Notes: generated by a model not told the origin, from the letters alone. Counted from the first letter of the stretch, positions 8,914-18,332 are shown. The stretch is 64,000 nt of DNA from Lentzea xinjiangensis (GCF_900110955.1 NZ_FOFR01000032.1:1-64000); one strand, 5' to 3'. Numbers and translations: made by a program.

Positions 8914-11901
8914 CTACCGCGCGCCGCCGTTCGACGGGACGGCGGTGGGCGCGGCCGTCTCGGCGGTGATCTTCTCCAGCACCGCCACCGCCTTGCTCTC
9001 CCACAGGGCGAGCCGCAGTTCCTGGAACGTCATCATCGCCTGCTCGACGATGGCGACCGCGTGGAACGTCTCCCCGCGCTGGGCCACCAGCTGCGCGAGG
9101 TCGAGCCTGATCCGCGCGGCGCCGACCCGGTCGAGGTTCTCCTCGCACAACCGGATCGCGCGCCGCAGCAGCCGGCCCGCCTCCGTGAACATCCGCATCC
9201 GGCCGTTGATCAGGCCGAGGGAGTGCAACGCGTAGCTCTCGCCGACGATGTCGCCGGAGCGCTGCACCATGCCGAGCACCGACGTGATGAGCTGCTGCGC
9301 CTGCTCGTAGCGCCCCTGCACCAGCATCGCGCTGCCGAGCCGGTAGAGGATCTGGGCCTCGACGCGCGGGCTGGAGATCTCCCGGCACATGCCGAGCGCG
9401 CCGCGCAGCTGCCCCACCGCGAGCTCGTGCTCGCCGCGGTCGAGCGAGAGCTGCGCGAGCTGGGACACCACGTACGCCTGGCCGACGACGTCGTCGACGT
9501 GCTGGAAGCCCGCCAGCGACTGCTCGAAGACCAGGGCGGCGCGTTCGGGACGTCCCTCGTGGTACTCGAGCAGGCCCAGGTTCCTGCGCACCAGAGCCAG
9601 GCCGTGGACGTCGTCGAGCTCGAGGAAGAGCTCCAGGGCGGGTTCCAGGGCCGTCCTGGCCGCGTCCATCCGGCGCTGGCTCTGGTGCAACGACCCGAGC
9701 GAGCACAGCAAGGCCGCCGTGCCGCGCTTGTTGCCCGCCTTGCGCACGGCTTCGAGCGCACGTTCGTGGGTGTGCTGCCAGTCGTCGCAGTAGCTGCGGG
9801 TCTCGAACAACGTCACGAGCGTGGTGGCGAGGTCCCAGCACAGCTCGTCCAGGCCGGCGTCGGCAGCCTGGAACACGGCCGCGCAGAGGCTCTGGCGCTC
9901 GCTCTCCAACCAGCCCAACGGGTCTTCGAGCACCTGGCCGACGTACGAGGCGTGCGGTTGCCAACGTTGACCATGGCCGTGCAGGACCGTGAAGTCGCCG
10001 CCGTAGAGCTTCTTGTGCGCCTGCTCCGCCATCGCGAGCCATCCGCCGGTGACGCGTTCGACCGCGGCAAGCTGCGCGGCGGGGGCCTCGTGCACCGCGA
10101 GCTGCTCCTTGGCGAACAGGCGGATCAGGTCGTGGAAGCGGTACCTCGGCAGGCCCGTGACGTCGCTGCCCGCCACGTCGAGGAGCTGGGCGTCGACGAG
10201 GCGCTCGAGCATGTCGAAGCCTCGGTGGCGTTCGTCGTCGGTGAGCGCCGACGCCGTCCAGACCGGCAGGCTTTCCGCCTCCAGCAACGACATCAGCCGC
10301 ATCACCCGGCGCGTCTCGGCGGCCAGCCCGTCGTAGGTGAGCGAAAGGCTGGCCCGCACGACCATGTCGCCGTGCACCAGTTCGTCGAGGCGGTGCCGTT
10401 CGTCGGAGAGACGACCGACCATCGAGGCGAGCGTCCAGTGCGGGCGGGCGGCCAGGCGCGCGCCGATGATGCGCAGCGCCAGTGGGAGCCCTCCCATGAC
10501 ATCCGCCAACGCGGCCGCGGCGACGGGTTCGCTGCCGAGGCGTTGCACGCCGATGATGCGCCTCAACAACTCCAGCGCGTCACCGGAGTCCATGAAGTCG
10601 ACGTCGACCAAATGAGATCCCGCCAAACCGGTCAGCCGCGTCCGGCTCGTGACGATCACACCGCACGTGGGCGAACCGGGAAGCAGTTGGTGCACCTGGG
10701 ACTCACTGGCCGCGTCGTCCAGCACGACCAGCACGCGGCGGTTGGCGAGCATGCTGCGGTACATGTCTGCCCGTTCGTCCGCGCTATCGGGCAAAGACGA
10801 GCCCACGGCGCCCAAAGCGGACAGGAACCGGCCGAGAACTTCGGCGGGAGTGGCCGGTTGGGCTTGCGTGCCGCGCAGATCGCAGTAGAGCTGGCCGTCC
10901 GGGTAGGTCTCGGCGGCGACGCGATGGGCCACGTGGACCGCGAGGGTGCTCTTGCCGATACCGGCCTTTCCCGAGATGTTCACCACCGGCATGGTCGTGT
11001 GGTCGTCCGAGAGCACGGCTTCCACCCGCGCCACCAGGTCCTGCCTGCCGACGAAGTCCGCGATGGTCGCCGGGAGCTGGTGCGGTGACACGACGTTCTG
11101 CACCGTGATCGGGGCCGGCTTCTGCTGGTCGAGGCGCAGCACCTGGTCGTCGGTCAGGATCGCGGTCTCGAGCTTGCGGAGCTGGTCGCTCGGTTCGAGG
11201 CCGAGGTGCTCGATGAAGAGGTCGCGGCCGGTGCGGTAGACGTCGAGCGCTTCCGGTTTCCGCCCGGATCGGTAGAGCGCGAGCATGAGCTGGCCGCGCG
11301 GCCGTTCCCGCAGCGGGTGTTCGGTCACCAGGCTCTGCAATTCGGCGATGAGAGCGTGGTGCCTGCCGAGCAGCAACTCCATGTCGATGCAGTTCTCCAG
11401 CACCGACAAGCGTTTCTCGTCGAGCCGCAGGGCTTTGTTCTGCAACGTCGCCGCGGCGCCGCCCAGCGTGGGGCCGCGCCACAACGCCAGCGCCGAGCGC
11501 AGGATCGTCGACGCCTCCTCCACCCGTCCCTGGCGGGTGGCGGCCTCCGACTCGGCCACCCTGCGCTCGAAGACGACGGCGTCGATCTTGTCGGCCGCGA
11601 CGCGCAGCAGGTAGCCGGGCTGGCGGGTCTCGATCTGGGCGTCGACGCCGACCCGCGTGAACTCCCGCCGGAGCGCGGACACGCAGATCTGGATCTGCGC
11701 CCGCGCGGTCGACGGCGGGGTGTGCTCCCACACGAGGTCGATCAGCTGGTCCATGGCGACCACGCGGTTGGCCTCGAGCAGGAGGGCGCCCAGGATCGTC
11801 TGCTGCCGGCCGGGAGGAACCTGGACCTGCTCCTCGGCGCCGATGACCTCGATCGGGCCGAGCAGTTTGAAAATCAGTTTGTCGTCAGGGCCGGAACTCA
11901 T
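8914..11901 (-). CDS. AfsR/SARP-type regulator with NB-ARC and TPR domains
   Basis: 995 residues. OmpR-like winged helix (about 8-100), bacterial transcriptional activation domain (BTAD, about 105-250; LALWRGPTL and LALYRSGRKPEALDVYR), NB-ARC ATPase (P-loop GKAGIGKST near residue 310, Walker B VLVVLDDA near 390, GLPLALRI) and a C-terminal TPR array from about 650. Same order as AfsR of Streptomyces coelicolor, an ATP-binding activator of secondary metabolism. Divergent from the DTPWA-repeat peptide gene across a 738-base intergenic region. TPR domains are plausible sensors of small ligands or proteins; what this one senses is unknown. Confidence 0.93.
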   Translation of the reverse strand: MSSGPDDKLIFKLLGPIEVIGAEEQVQVPPGRQQTILGALLLEANRVVAMDQLIDLVWEHTPPSTARAQIQICVSALRREFTRVGVDAQIETRQPGYLLRVAADKIDAVVFERRVAESEAATRQGRVEEASTILRSALALWRGPTLGGAAATLQNKALRLDEKRLSVLENCIDMELLLGRHHALIAELQSLVTEHPLRERPRGQLMLALYRSGRKPEALDVYRTGRDLFIEHLGLEPSDQLRKLETAILTDDQVLRLDQQKPAPITVQNVVSPHQLPATIADFVGRQDLVARVEAVLSDDHTTMPVVNISGKAGIGKSTLAVHVAHRVAAETYPDGQLYCDLRGTQAQPATPAEVLGRFLSALGAVGSSLPDSADERADMYRSMLANRRVLVVLDDAASESQVHQLLPGSPTCGVIVTSRTRLTGLAGSHLVDVDFMDSGDALELLRRIIGVQRLGSEPVAAAALADVMGGLPLALRIIGARLAARPHWTLASMVGRLSDERHRLDELVHGDMVVRASLSLTYDGLAAETRRVMRLMSLLEAESLPVWTASALTDDERHRGFDMLERLVDAQLLDVAGSDVTGLPRYRFHDLIRLFAKEQLAVHEAPAAQLAAVERVTGGWLAMAEQAHKKLYGGDFTVLHGHGQRWQPHASYVGQVLEDPLGWLESERQSLCAAVFQAADAGLDELCWDLATTLVTLFETRSYCDDWQHTHERALEAVRKAGNKRGTAALLCSLGSLHQSQRRMDAARTALEPALELFLELDDVHGLALVRRNLGLLEYHEGRPERAALVFEQSLAGFQHVDDVVGQAYVVSQLAQLSLDRGEHELAVGQLRGALGMCREISSPRVEAQILYRLGSAMLVQGRYEQAQQLITSVLGMVQRSGDIVGESYALHSLGLINGRMRMFTEAGRLLRRAIRLCEENLDRVGAARIRLDLAQLVAQRGETFHAVAIVEQAMMTFQELRLALWESKAVAVLEKITAETAAPTAVPSNGGAR

Positions 11902-12639
11902 ATCGGACGACCCCTCGCGCCTTCATTTCCCGCAAAGCCACTACACCTCACGCTCCGGTCGCGTTCACCGTTACGGAATTGCATCCACCGAAGACGAGGA
12001 AAGGCACTCCCAGGGCGTCACCTCAAGATCGGTTTGCAAGATGAAGATGTTTCACATCTGTGTTCCGACTCCGGTTGCACCAAGCACAGGTAGCACTCGC
12101 AAGGTAATGCTCCCGAAGTTAGTCTCGGCCGAGAAAACTGTCAAGATCCTTCTTGTGCGCGTGGACACATCCTCCACAATGTGCCCGATCTCAATAGGCA
12201 TCTCATTTGGCACTGGTCAGGGCGGTAACAACATGGCAGCTCAGGCGGTAACTCGGCGTGAAATTCATGGTCGTGATGGTGGTTCACCGCGATCCTACGA
12301 CATGCCGTCGGGCGACAGCCTGAACGCCTCACCGACGCTACTCCGAAGGGCACAAGCCGTTCGTTCGGATCACCAGCCGCACTCCGAGCAATGCGGTACC
12401 CCGCACCTAATTCTGCGGATAACCGACCACCCTGCGTAGTAACAGTGGATTGCTGAGTGACGAGTCAGCTCACACACCGTCTCAATTGGCGACTTCCTGC
12501 GTCACGACCGATTGATACGCGGTGGGTACGTGATAGAGCGGCGATGGGCGGCGCTCCTAACTTGTATCGCGGGGCGCCACTGGAAGGTGTCCGCAGCACG
12601 AACTGGAAGCTCAGGTCCGAGCAACAAGAGGAGGCCGAC
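11902..12639 (+). other. Long divergent intergenic region between a SARP gene and the DTPWA peptide gene
   Basis: 738 bases with no convincing gene and visibly lower GC than the surroundings. It must hold promoters for the minus-strand SARP gene and the plus-strand peptide gene. A 9-base element GGCGGTAAC occurs twice (12221-12229 and 12244-12252) in direct orientation, 23 bases apart. A 68-codon open frame (ATG 12234 to 12439) crosses it but has a weak ribosome site and no recognisable features. No clear -35/-10 pair could be assigned. Confidence 0.6.
12217..12252 (+). promoter_or_regulatory. Direct repeat, possible SARP operator
   Basis: TCAGGGCGGTAAC at 12217-12229 and TCAGGCGGTAAC at 12241-12252. 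The shared 9-mer GGCGGTAAC starts at 12221 and 12244, a 23-base offset close to two helical turns. SARP proteins bind short direct repeats spaced by about one or two turns, so this is a candidate site for either flanking regulator. It lies about 390-420 bases upstream of the peptide start, farther than typical, so the call is tentative. Confidence 0.3.
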
Positions 12640-12948
12640 ATGACCCGCAGGACGACCGCCGCCGCCACTCTGGTTCTCTCCGCCATCCCCGCGGTCCTGG
12701 CGCTCACGCTGTTCACCGGGACGGCGCAGGCCGACGACACCCCGTGGGCCAACGGCCTCTCGGGTGACACGCCGTGGGCCAACGTCATCGACGACGACAC
12801 GCCGTGGGCCAAGTCCCACTCCATCGACACCCCGTGGGCCTTGAGCGTGGCGAGCGACAACATCCCGTCGGGCAAGGCAGTTCCCAACGACGGCGACACT
12901 CCGTGGGCCGACATCACCCCGCTGAGCGACGACACCCCCTGGGCCTGA
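12640..12948 (+). CDS. Secreted peptide precursor with six DTPWA repeats
   Basis: 102 residues; ATG 12640 with a strong GAGGAGG ribosome site (12628-12634). Residues 1-31 form a Sec signal peptide (basic MTRR, hydrophobic core, TGTAQA before the cut); the mature chain starts directly at the first repeat. DTPWA occurs at residues 33-37, 43-47, 53-57, 63-67, 86-90 and 98-102; the last ends the protein. The first four are exactly 10 residues apart, and the fifth slot (73-77, DNIPS) is a degenerate copy. Thr codons of the repeats vary (ACC, ACG, ACT) while the peptide is invariant, which suggests selection on the protein. Located between two SARP-type regulators; 43 bases before the start of the second. 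No family recognised. Possible roles: extracellular signal, multi-core precursor peptide, or an AfsS-like small effector. Confidence 0.85.
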   Translation: MTRRTTAAATLVLSAIPAVLALTLFTGTAQADDTPWANGLSGDTPWANVIDDDTPWAKSHSIDTPWALSVASDNIPSGKAVPNDGDTPWADITPLSDDTPWA

Positions 12949-12991
12949 TCCCTCCCTCCGTCCGGATGACCACGTAATGGAGGCCGGCACC

Positions 12992-15544
12992 ATGCGATTC
13001 CACCTTCTGGGCTCCCTGGAAGTCCTCGACGACGACATGCCAGTGCCCTTGGGCGGCATCAAGCAGCGTGCGGCTCTGGGATACCTCCTGCTGCACGCCA
13101 ACCGCGTGGTGGCGACCAGCAGGCTGCTCCAGGCGCTGTGGTCGCGGGACGTCCCGCCCACCGCCCGCAAGATGCTCCAGAACGCGGTCTCCGGACTGCG
13201 CGGCATCCTCACCCCGCACGGCGGCACCGGTGGTTCCGCTCTGCTGCTGACCCACGCGCCGGGCTACCTGCTGCGCGTGGACGAGGACTCGCTCGACCTG
13301 TCGCGCTTCCGGCAGCTCACCGAACAGGGCCGGGGTGAGCTGTCCGCGGGCAACTGGACCGCTGCGGCGAAGGTGCTCCGCACGGCGCTCAGCCTGTGGC
13401 GCGGACCGGTGCTCGCGGACCTCGCGGAGACCGGCATCACCTGGCCGGAGCTCACCGCCATCAAGGACTGGCGGCTCGCCACGCAGGAGGACTGCTTCGA
13501 GGCGGAGCTCGCCTGCGGCAGGCACTACGAGATCATCGGCGAGCTCGAGTCCCTGATCGAGGTCGAGCCGTACCGCGAACGGCTCAACGGCCAGCTCATG
13601 CTCGCGCTGTACCGGTGCGGACGCCAGGTCGACGCGTTGAGCGTCTACCGCCGCACGAGGGCGGCGCTGGTGGAGGAGCTCGGTCTCGAACCGGGCCGCG
13701 AGCTGCAGGAGCTGGAGCGCGCGATCCTCGACCACGCCCCCTCCCTGGACCTGCCGCCGTCAGTGCAGCGCAGGCACCTGCTCGCCGTCGGCAAGTCCTC
13801 GCCGGCTCCCGTGCCCGCGCCCGTCGTGATCACGCCGCCGCCGGTCGCGGAGCCCGCTGCTCCCGCGGTCCCGGTGGACGTGACGGTCGTGGAGCGCAAG
13901 CAGGTCAGCGTCGTGATGGTGTCCGCTCAGCTCGGTCTCGCGACCGGTGACGGCGACCCCGAGGACGTCGACGGCGTGCACCAGGAGGTCGCTTCCGCCG
14001 TCCGCGCCGAGGTTTCCCGGCTGGGAGGCGTCGTCGGCGGCAACGTCGGTTCCGTGTTCCTCGCGATGTTCGGTGTTCCCAGGACTTCCGAGGACGACGC
14101 CGACCGCGCTGTGCGCGCCTCGCTGGCCGTCCGCGACCGCCTCTCGTCCGTCGCGGACGTGCAGATCGGCGTGGCGACCGGCGATGCTCTCGTTCGCCTG
14201 CCCTCCTCGGGCACGCCCACGGCGACCGGCGTGCTGCTCGACCGGTGCCGTCAGCTCATGTCGTTGGCACCGCTGAGCGCGGTCCGAGCGTGCACCACGA
14301 CCCGTGACGCCACCAGCTCCGTGACGTGGGCCGCTGATCCCGCCCCGACCGGCGGCTGGGAGGCGGTCTCGTGCGTGTCCCCGCAGGGCGCGACCCGCCG
14401 CGCGCAGGCCGCCGTGCCGTTCGTCGAACGTGAACGCGAGCTGCTGTTGCTGCGGGGGCTTCTCGACGACGTCCGCGGCCGCCGCCGTCCGCACTTCGTG
14501 ACCGTGCTCGGGGAAGCCGGTGTGGGCAAGACCCGGCTGGTCGACGAGCTCACCGCTTCGTGCGCCACGGTGTTGCGCGGCACCGCCACCGCGTTCGGCG
14601 ACGACCACGGCTACGGGCCGTTGTCCGACGTCGTCCGCGGCTTCGCGGAGCCGGAGACCCTGCGCGACGCGGTGTCGGCGCTGGTCGGCACCGGTGAGCT
14701 CGCCCAGACCCTGCTGGCGGGCCTGGCCGGGCTGCTGGAGCCCTCCCCCGCCACCTCCGCCGACTTCCCGGCGTGGCGCCGGTTCCTGGAGGAGATCGCC
14801 GACTCCACGCCGCTGGTGGTCGTCCTGGAGGACCTGCACTGGGCGAACGACGTGGTGCTCGACTTCGTGGAGGAGCTCAGCGAGTACGCGGGCTCCGTGC
14901 CGCTGCTGGTGATCGCGACCGCTCGACCCGAGCTGCTGCGGCGCCGGCCGTCGTGGTTCGGCGGCAAGCGCAACGTCACCACGATCAGCCTGGAGCCGTT
15001 GTCCCACAACGGGACCCGGAACCTGCTGAACTCGTTGCCGCAGACCGCCGAACTGCCGTCGGAGCTGTGGCAGGCCCTGGTCTCGGCCGTCGGCGGCAAC
15101 CCGTTGTTCGCCACCGAGTACGCCCGCATGATCGCCGACCCGCGCATGTCGTGTCCGCTCGGCGATGCTCCGCTGCCGGTCCCGCCGTCCGTGCGTGCTG
15201 TGCTCACCGCTCAGCTCGACTCGTTGCCGTTCGAGCTGAAGGCGGTGCTGCAGGACGCCGCGGTCGTGGGCGACCTGGTGTCTCCCGGTGCCGTGGCCGT
15301 CACGGGGCAGCGCGAGCCGCTCGACGTCGCCAAGGCGCTGGAGCTGCTGGAACAGCGCGACTTCCTGCGCCGGCAGGGACGCAACAGCGAGACAGGCGAG
15401 ATCGAGTACGGCTTCCGGCACCCGCTCATGCGCGACATCGTCGCCGAGCAGCTCCCCCGCGCCGTGCGTGCTTCGAAGCAGGAACGTGCCCTCTCGTGGT
15501 TCGAGGAGCCCGCGCTGGACCTCACCGGCCGCCGGGCGGGCTGA
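12992..15544 (+). CDS. BTAD regulator with degenerate cyclase-like and AAA ATPase domains
   Basis: 850 residues from ATG 12992, chosen over ATG 12977 because GGAGG (12979-12983) is 8 bases upstream of it. Domains: winged helix (about 1-95), BTAD (100-245; LSLWRGPVL and LALYRCGRQVDALSVYR), Pro/Ala-rich linker, a class III nucleotide cyclase-like domain (about 305-430; GGNVGSVFLAMFG, then RAVRASLAVRDRL) whose usual metal-binding Asp motif is missing (VMVSAQLGL), and an AAA-type ATPase (P-loop GEAGVGKT near 510, LVVVLEDLHWAND). It stops soon after the ATPase, without the long TPR region common in this class. Very likely transcribed with or right after the DTPWA peptide gene. Confidence 0.9.
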   Translation: MRFHLLGSLEVLDDDMPVPLGGIKQRAALGYLLLHANRVVATSRLLQALWSRDVPPTARKMLQNAVSGLRGILTPHGGTGGSALLLTHAPGYLLRVDEDSLDLSRFRQLTEQGRGELSAGNWTAAAKVLRTALSLWRGPVLADLAETGITWPELTAIKDWRLATQEDCFEAELACGRHYEIIGELESLIEVEPYRERLNGQLMLALYRCGRQVDALSVYRRTRAALVEELGLEPGRELQELERAILDHAPSLDLPPSVQRRHLLAVGKSSPAPVPAPVVITPPPVAEPAAPAVPVDVTVVERKQVSVVMVSAQLGLATGDGDPEDVDGVHQEVASAVRAEVSRLGGVVGGNVGSVFLAMFGVPRTSEDDADRAVRASLAVRDRLSSVADVQIGVATGDALVRLPSSGTPTATGVLLDRCRQLMSLAPLSAVRACTTTRDATSSVTWAADPAPTGGWEAVSCVSPQGATRRAQAAVPFVERERELLLLRGLLDDVRGRRRPHFVTVLGEAGVGKTRLVDELTASCATVLRGTATAFGDDHGYGPLSDVVRGFAEPETLRDAVSALVGTGELAQTLLAGLAGLLEPSPATSADFPAWRRFLEEIADSTPLVVVLEDLHWANDVVLDFVEELSEYAGSVPLLVIATARPELLRRRPSWFGGKRNVTTISLEPLSHNGTRNLLNSLPQTAELPSELWQALVSAVGGNPLFATEYARMIADPRMSCPLGDAPLPVPPSVRAVLTAQLDSLPFELKAVLQDAAVVGDLVSPGAVAVTGQREPLDVAKALELLEQRDFLRRQGRNSETGEIEYGFRHPLMRDIVAEQLPRAVRASKQERALSWFEEPALDLTGRRAG

Positions 15545-15563
15545 TCCGCTCCCGCTGACGACG

Positions 15564-15593
15564 AAGGCCCGGGCACCGCGGTGCCCGGGCCTT
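15564..15593. terminator. Bidirectional terminator between a SARP gene and proS
   Basis: A perfect 30-base palindrome (arms AAGGCCCGGGCACCG and its complement) lies between two convergent genes. It has AA on one side and TT on the other, so it can act on both strands. Confidence 0.8.
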
Positions 15594-15604
15594 CTGCTGC
15601 TCCG

Positions 15605-17347
15605 TCAGCCGCGGACGACCTGCACGAGGTGGTCGACGGCCTCCGCGACCGGCACCTCGACGCGGTCGCCGGACCTGCGGTCCTTGACCTCGACCGTGCC
15701 GTCCTTCAGGCCGCGGCCGATCACCAGGATCGTCGGGATGCCGACGAGCTCGGCGTCCGCGAACTTCACGCCGGGGCTCGCCTTGCGGTCGTCCAGCAGG
15801 ACCTTGAGGCCCTTCTCGCTGAGCTGCTTCGCGAAGTCCTCACCGGCGCCCAGCAGCGTCTCGTCCTTGCCGGCGACGACGACGTGGACGTCGGCGGGGG
15901 CGACGTTGCGGGGCCAAATCAGACCGCGGTCGTCGTGCGACTGCTCGGCGATGGCCGCGACGAGCCGCGAGACGCCGATGCCGTACGAGCCCATCGTGAT
16001 GCGGACGGGCTTCGAGTCCGGGCCGAGGGCGTCGAGCGAGAACGCGTCCGCGTACTTGCGGCCGAGCTGGAAGATGTGGCCGATCTCGATGCCGCGCGCG
16101 GCGACCAGCACGCCCTTGCCGTCGGGCGACGGGTCGCCCTCGCGGACCTCGGCGACGTCGATGACGCCGTCCGGCGTGAAGTCGCGGCCCACGACCAGGT
16201 CGACGACGTGGTGGTCGGCCTTGTCCGCGCCGGTGACCCACGCGGTGCCCGTGACGACGCGGGGGTCGGCGAGGAAGCGGACGCCGTTCGCCTGGATCGC
16301 GCCCGGACCGATGTACCCCTTGACCAGGAACGGGTTCTTGGCGAAGTCGGCCTCGTCGAGCATCGCGACCTCGGCGGGCTCCATGGCGGCCTCGAGGCGC
16401 TTGAAGTCGACCTCCCGGTCGCCGGGGACGGCCACGGCGAGCAGCTCCCAGTCCTTGCCGGGCTGCCGGAGCTTGACCAGGACGTTCTTCAACGTGTCCG
16501 CCGCGGTGAACTTGCGGTCCGTGGTGGCGTTGAGGAAGTCGACCAGCGTCTCGATGGTCGGCGTGTTCGGCGTGTGGTGCACCTGTGCCGCGGGCTTGTC
16601 GTCGATCGGCTGCGCGGCGGGCACCGGCGTCGTGACGGCCTCGACGTTCGCCGCGTAACCCGACTCGGTGCTGCGCACGAAGGTGTCCTCGCCCGTCTCG
16701 GCGACGGCGAGGAACTCCTCGGACGCGGACCCGCCCATCGCGCCGGACGTCGCCGACACGATCACGTACTCGAGGCCGAGCCGGTCGAAGATGCGGATGT
16801 AGGCGTCGCGGTGGTCCTGGTAGGACTTGCTCAGGCCCTCGTCGGTGAGGTCGAACGAGTACGAGTCCTTCATCAGGAACTCGCGCCCGCGCAGGATGCC
16901 CGCACGGGGACGCGCCTCGTCGCGGTACTTGGTCTGGATCTGGTACAGCGTGACGGGGTAGTCCTTGTAGGAGCTGTACTCGCCCTTCACCGTGAGCGTG
17001 AAGAGCTCCTCGTGCGTGGGCCCGAGCAGGTAGTCGGCGCCCTTGCGGTCCTTGAGCCGGAAGATGTTGGGCCCGTACTCCTCCCACCGGTTGGTCGCCT
17101 CGTAGGGCTCCTTGGGCAGCAGGGCGGGGAACTGGATCTCCTGCGCGCCGAACGCGTCCATCTCCTCGCGGACGACGGCCTCGATGTTGCGCAGGACCTT
17201 GAGCCCGAGCGGCAACCAGGAGTACCCGCCCGGCGCGACGCGGCGGACGTAGCCGGCGCGCACCAGCAGCTTGTGGCTGGGCACTTCGGCGTCGGCCGGG
17301 TCCTCGCGAAGAGTGCGCAGGAACAGCGACGACATCCTGGTGATCAC
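15605..17347 (-). CDS. proS: Prolyl-tRNA synthetase, bacterial type
   Basis: 580 residues. Class II synthetase of the bacterial ProRS type: motif 2 region [21 protein letters not shown], an inserted editing (INS) domain between motifs 2 and 3 (about 220-390), motif 3 [17 protein letters not shown], and a C-terminal anticodon-binding domain. GTG at 17347 with GAGGAG 8 bases upstream; ATG at 17335 is an alternative. Charges tRNA-Pro. Confidence 0.96.
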   Translation of the reverse strand: MITRMSSLFLRTLREDPADAEVPSHKLLVRAGYVRRVAPGGYSWLPLGLKVLRNIEAVVREEMDAFGAQEIQFPALLPKEPYEATNRWEEYGPNIFRLKDRKGADYLLGPTHEELFTLTVKGEYSSYKDYPVTLYQIQTKYRDEARPRAGILRGREFLMKDSYSFDLTDEGLSKSYQDHRDAYIRIFDRLGLEYVIVSATSGAMGGSASEEFLAVAETGEDTFVRSTESGYAANVEAVTTPVPAAQPIDDKPAAQVHHTPNTPTIETLVDFLNATTDRKFTAADTLKNVLVKLRQPGKDWELLAVAVPGDREVDFKRLEAAMEPAEVAMLDEADFAKNPFLVKGYIGPGAIQANGVRFLADPRVVTGTAWVTGADKADHHVVDLVVGRDFTPDGVIDVAEVREGDPSPDGKGVLVAARGIEIGHIFQLGRKYADAFSLDALGPDSKPVRITMGSYGIGVSRLVAAIAEQSHDDRGLIWPRNVAPADVHVVVAGKDETLLGAGEDFAKQLSEKGLKVLLDDRKASPGVKFADAELVGIPTILVIGRGLKDGTVEVKDRRSGDRVEVPVAEAVDHLVQVVRG

Positions 17348-17481
17348 GGTGGGTACTCCTCGTTCACGGGCTGTCGGAGCAGCCTACTGGTTGCGCCGCC
17401 CGCCAGTGCGCGGCGGCGGGTCGCACGGTCCCTGAACTGCGCGGACCGGACTTGTCAGACCTCCTGAGTAGCGTCCCCGCC

Positions 17482-17841
17482 ATGTCCCTGACGATTGACA
17501 TGATCACCATCGACACCGGCGACGCGCGCAAGCTCGCGGAGTTCTGGACGGCCGCTCTGGACACGACGATCCAGAACGACTGGGGCGAGTTCATCGTCCT
17601 CGCCCCGCACGCGGGAACCGGCCCGGCCCTGGGCATCCAGCAGGTGCCGGACCCGACAGCGGGCAAGAACCGGATCCACTTCGACTCGCACGTGCCGGAC
17701 CGCAAGGCGGAGGTGGCCCGCCTGGTGGCGCTCGGCGCGCGCGAGGTGGCCGTGCACAGCGTTCCCGGCCTGGTGTGGTCGGTGCTCGCCGATCCGGACG
17801 GCAACGAGTTCTGCGTCGGTCAGGCCGGCGAGGAGCTCTAG
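17482..17841 (+). CDS. Glyoxalase/VOC superfamily protein
   Basis: 119 residues. Single VOC-type beta-alpha-beta-beta-beta half repeated: SLTIDMITIDTGDARKLAEFWTAALD, then KNRIHFDSHVPD and SVLADPDGNEFCVG, the ending typical of the glyoxalase-like family. Probably a dimeric metal-binding protein or enzyme; substrate unknown. Divergent from proS with about 130 bases between starts. Confidence 0.82.
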   Translation: MSLTIDMITIDTGDARKLAEFWTAALDTTIQNDWGEFIVLAPHAGTGPALGIQQVPDPTAGKNRIHFDSHVPDRKAEVARLVALGAREVAVHSVPGLVWSVLADPDGNEFCVGQAGEEL

Positions 17842-18332
17842 GCCGCCTGATCGGGCCGGTCGGCTGCGAACCGGTGCGCTCGTGCCGGCGGGCGCACCGG
17901 GTTCGAGGTGGCCGGGTGGGCTACGAGGTCGCCGGGTTCGGCGGGCGTGCCGGTCCAGCGAGGTCGCCGGGTTCGGCAGGCGTGCCGGTCCAGCGGGACC
18001 GTCGGTTCGACGGGACCGCCGGGTTCGGCAGGCGTGCCGGTCCAGCGGGACCGTCGGTTCGACGGGGCCGCCGGTTCGACGGGCGTGCCGGTCCAGCAGA
18101 CGTTCCAGTTCGACGGACACGCCAGTCCAACCGACCCGTCGATCCGACCGACCCGTCGGTTCGGCGGCGTGCCAGTCCAACGGCCCGATCCCCGCACACG
18201 GGAGCCGAGCCGACCACCCGAGCCAACTACCCGAGCCGCCGACAGCAACCCACCGACATCCGCCGATCACCACCGACCGACCACCACCGACCGATCACCA
18301 CCGAAGCACCACCGACCGATCACCGGCCCGCA
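17842..18332. other. Non-coding repeat-rich interval
   Basis: About 490 bases between the convergent VOC and acetyltransferase genes. All six frames contain open stretches, but they encode only low-complexity Arg/Pro/Gly/Thr text and no domain. It contains a 52-bp tandem repeat (17931-18180) and, at 18262-18325, a CCACCGACCGATCA-type microsatellite. Confidence 0.65.
17931..18180. repeat. 52-bp imperfect tandem repeat
   Basis: Units start at 17966, 18018 and 18070, each opening GCCGG and containing GCGTGCCGGTCCAGC. Units one and two differ by about one base over 52. Partial copies flank the array at 17931 and near 18157. The period is not a multiple of three, which argues against a coding repeat. 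Looks like an intergenic minisatellite; copy number may vary between strains. Confidence 0.75.

Noticed and set aside
12141-12353. 70-codon minus-strand ORF with several Cys and His
   Set aside because: No ribosome site, no conserved pattern, and it lies in a low-GC regulatory region.
12234-12439. 68-codon ORF in the SARP intergenic region
   Set aside because: Weak ribosome site, no family, no repeat and codon use unlike neighbouring genes.
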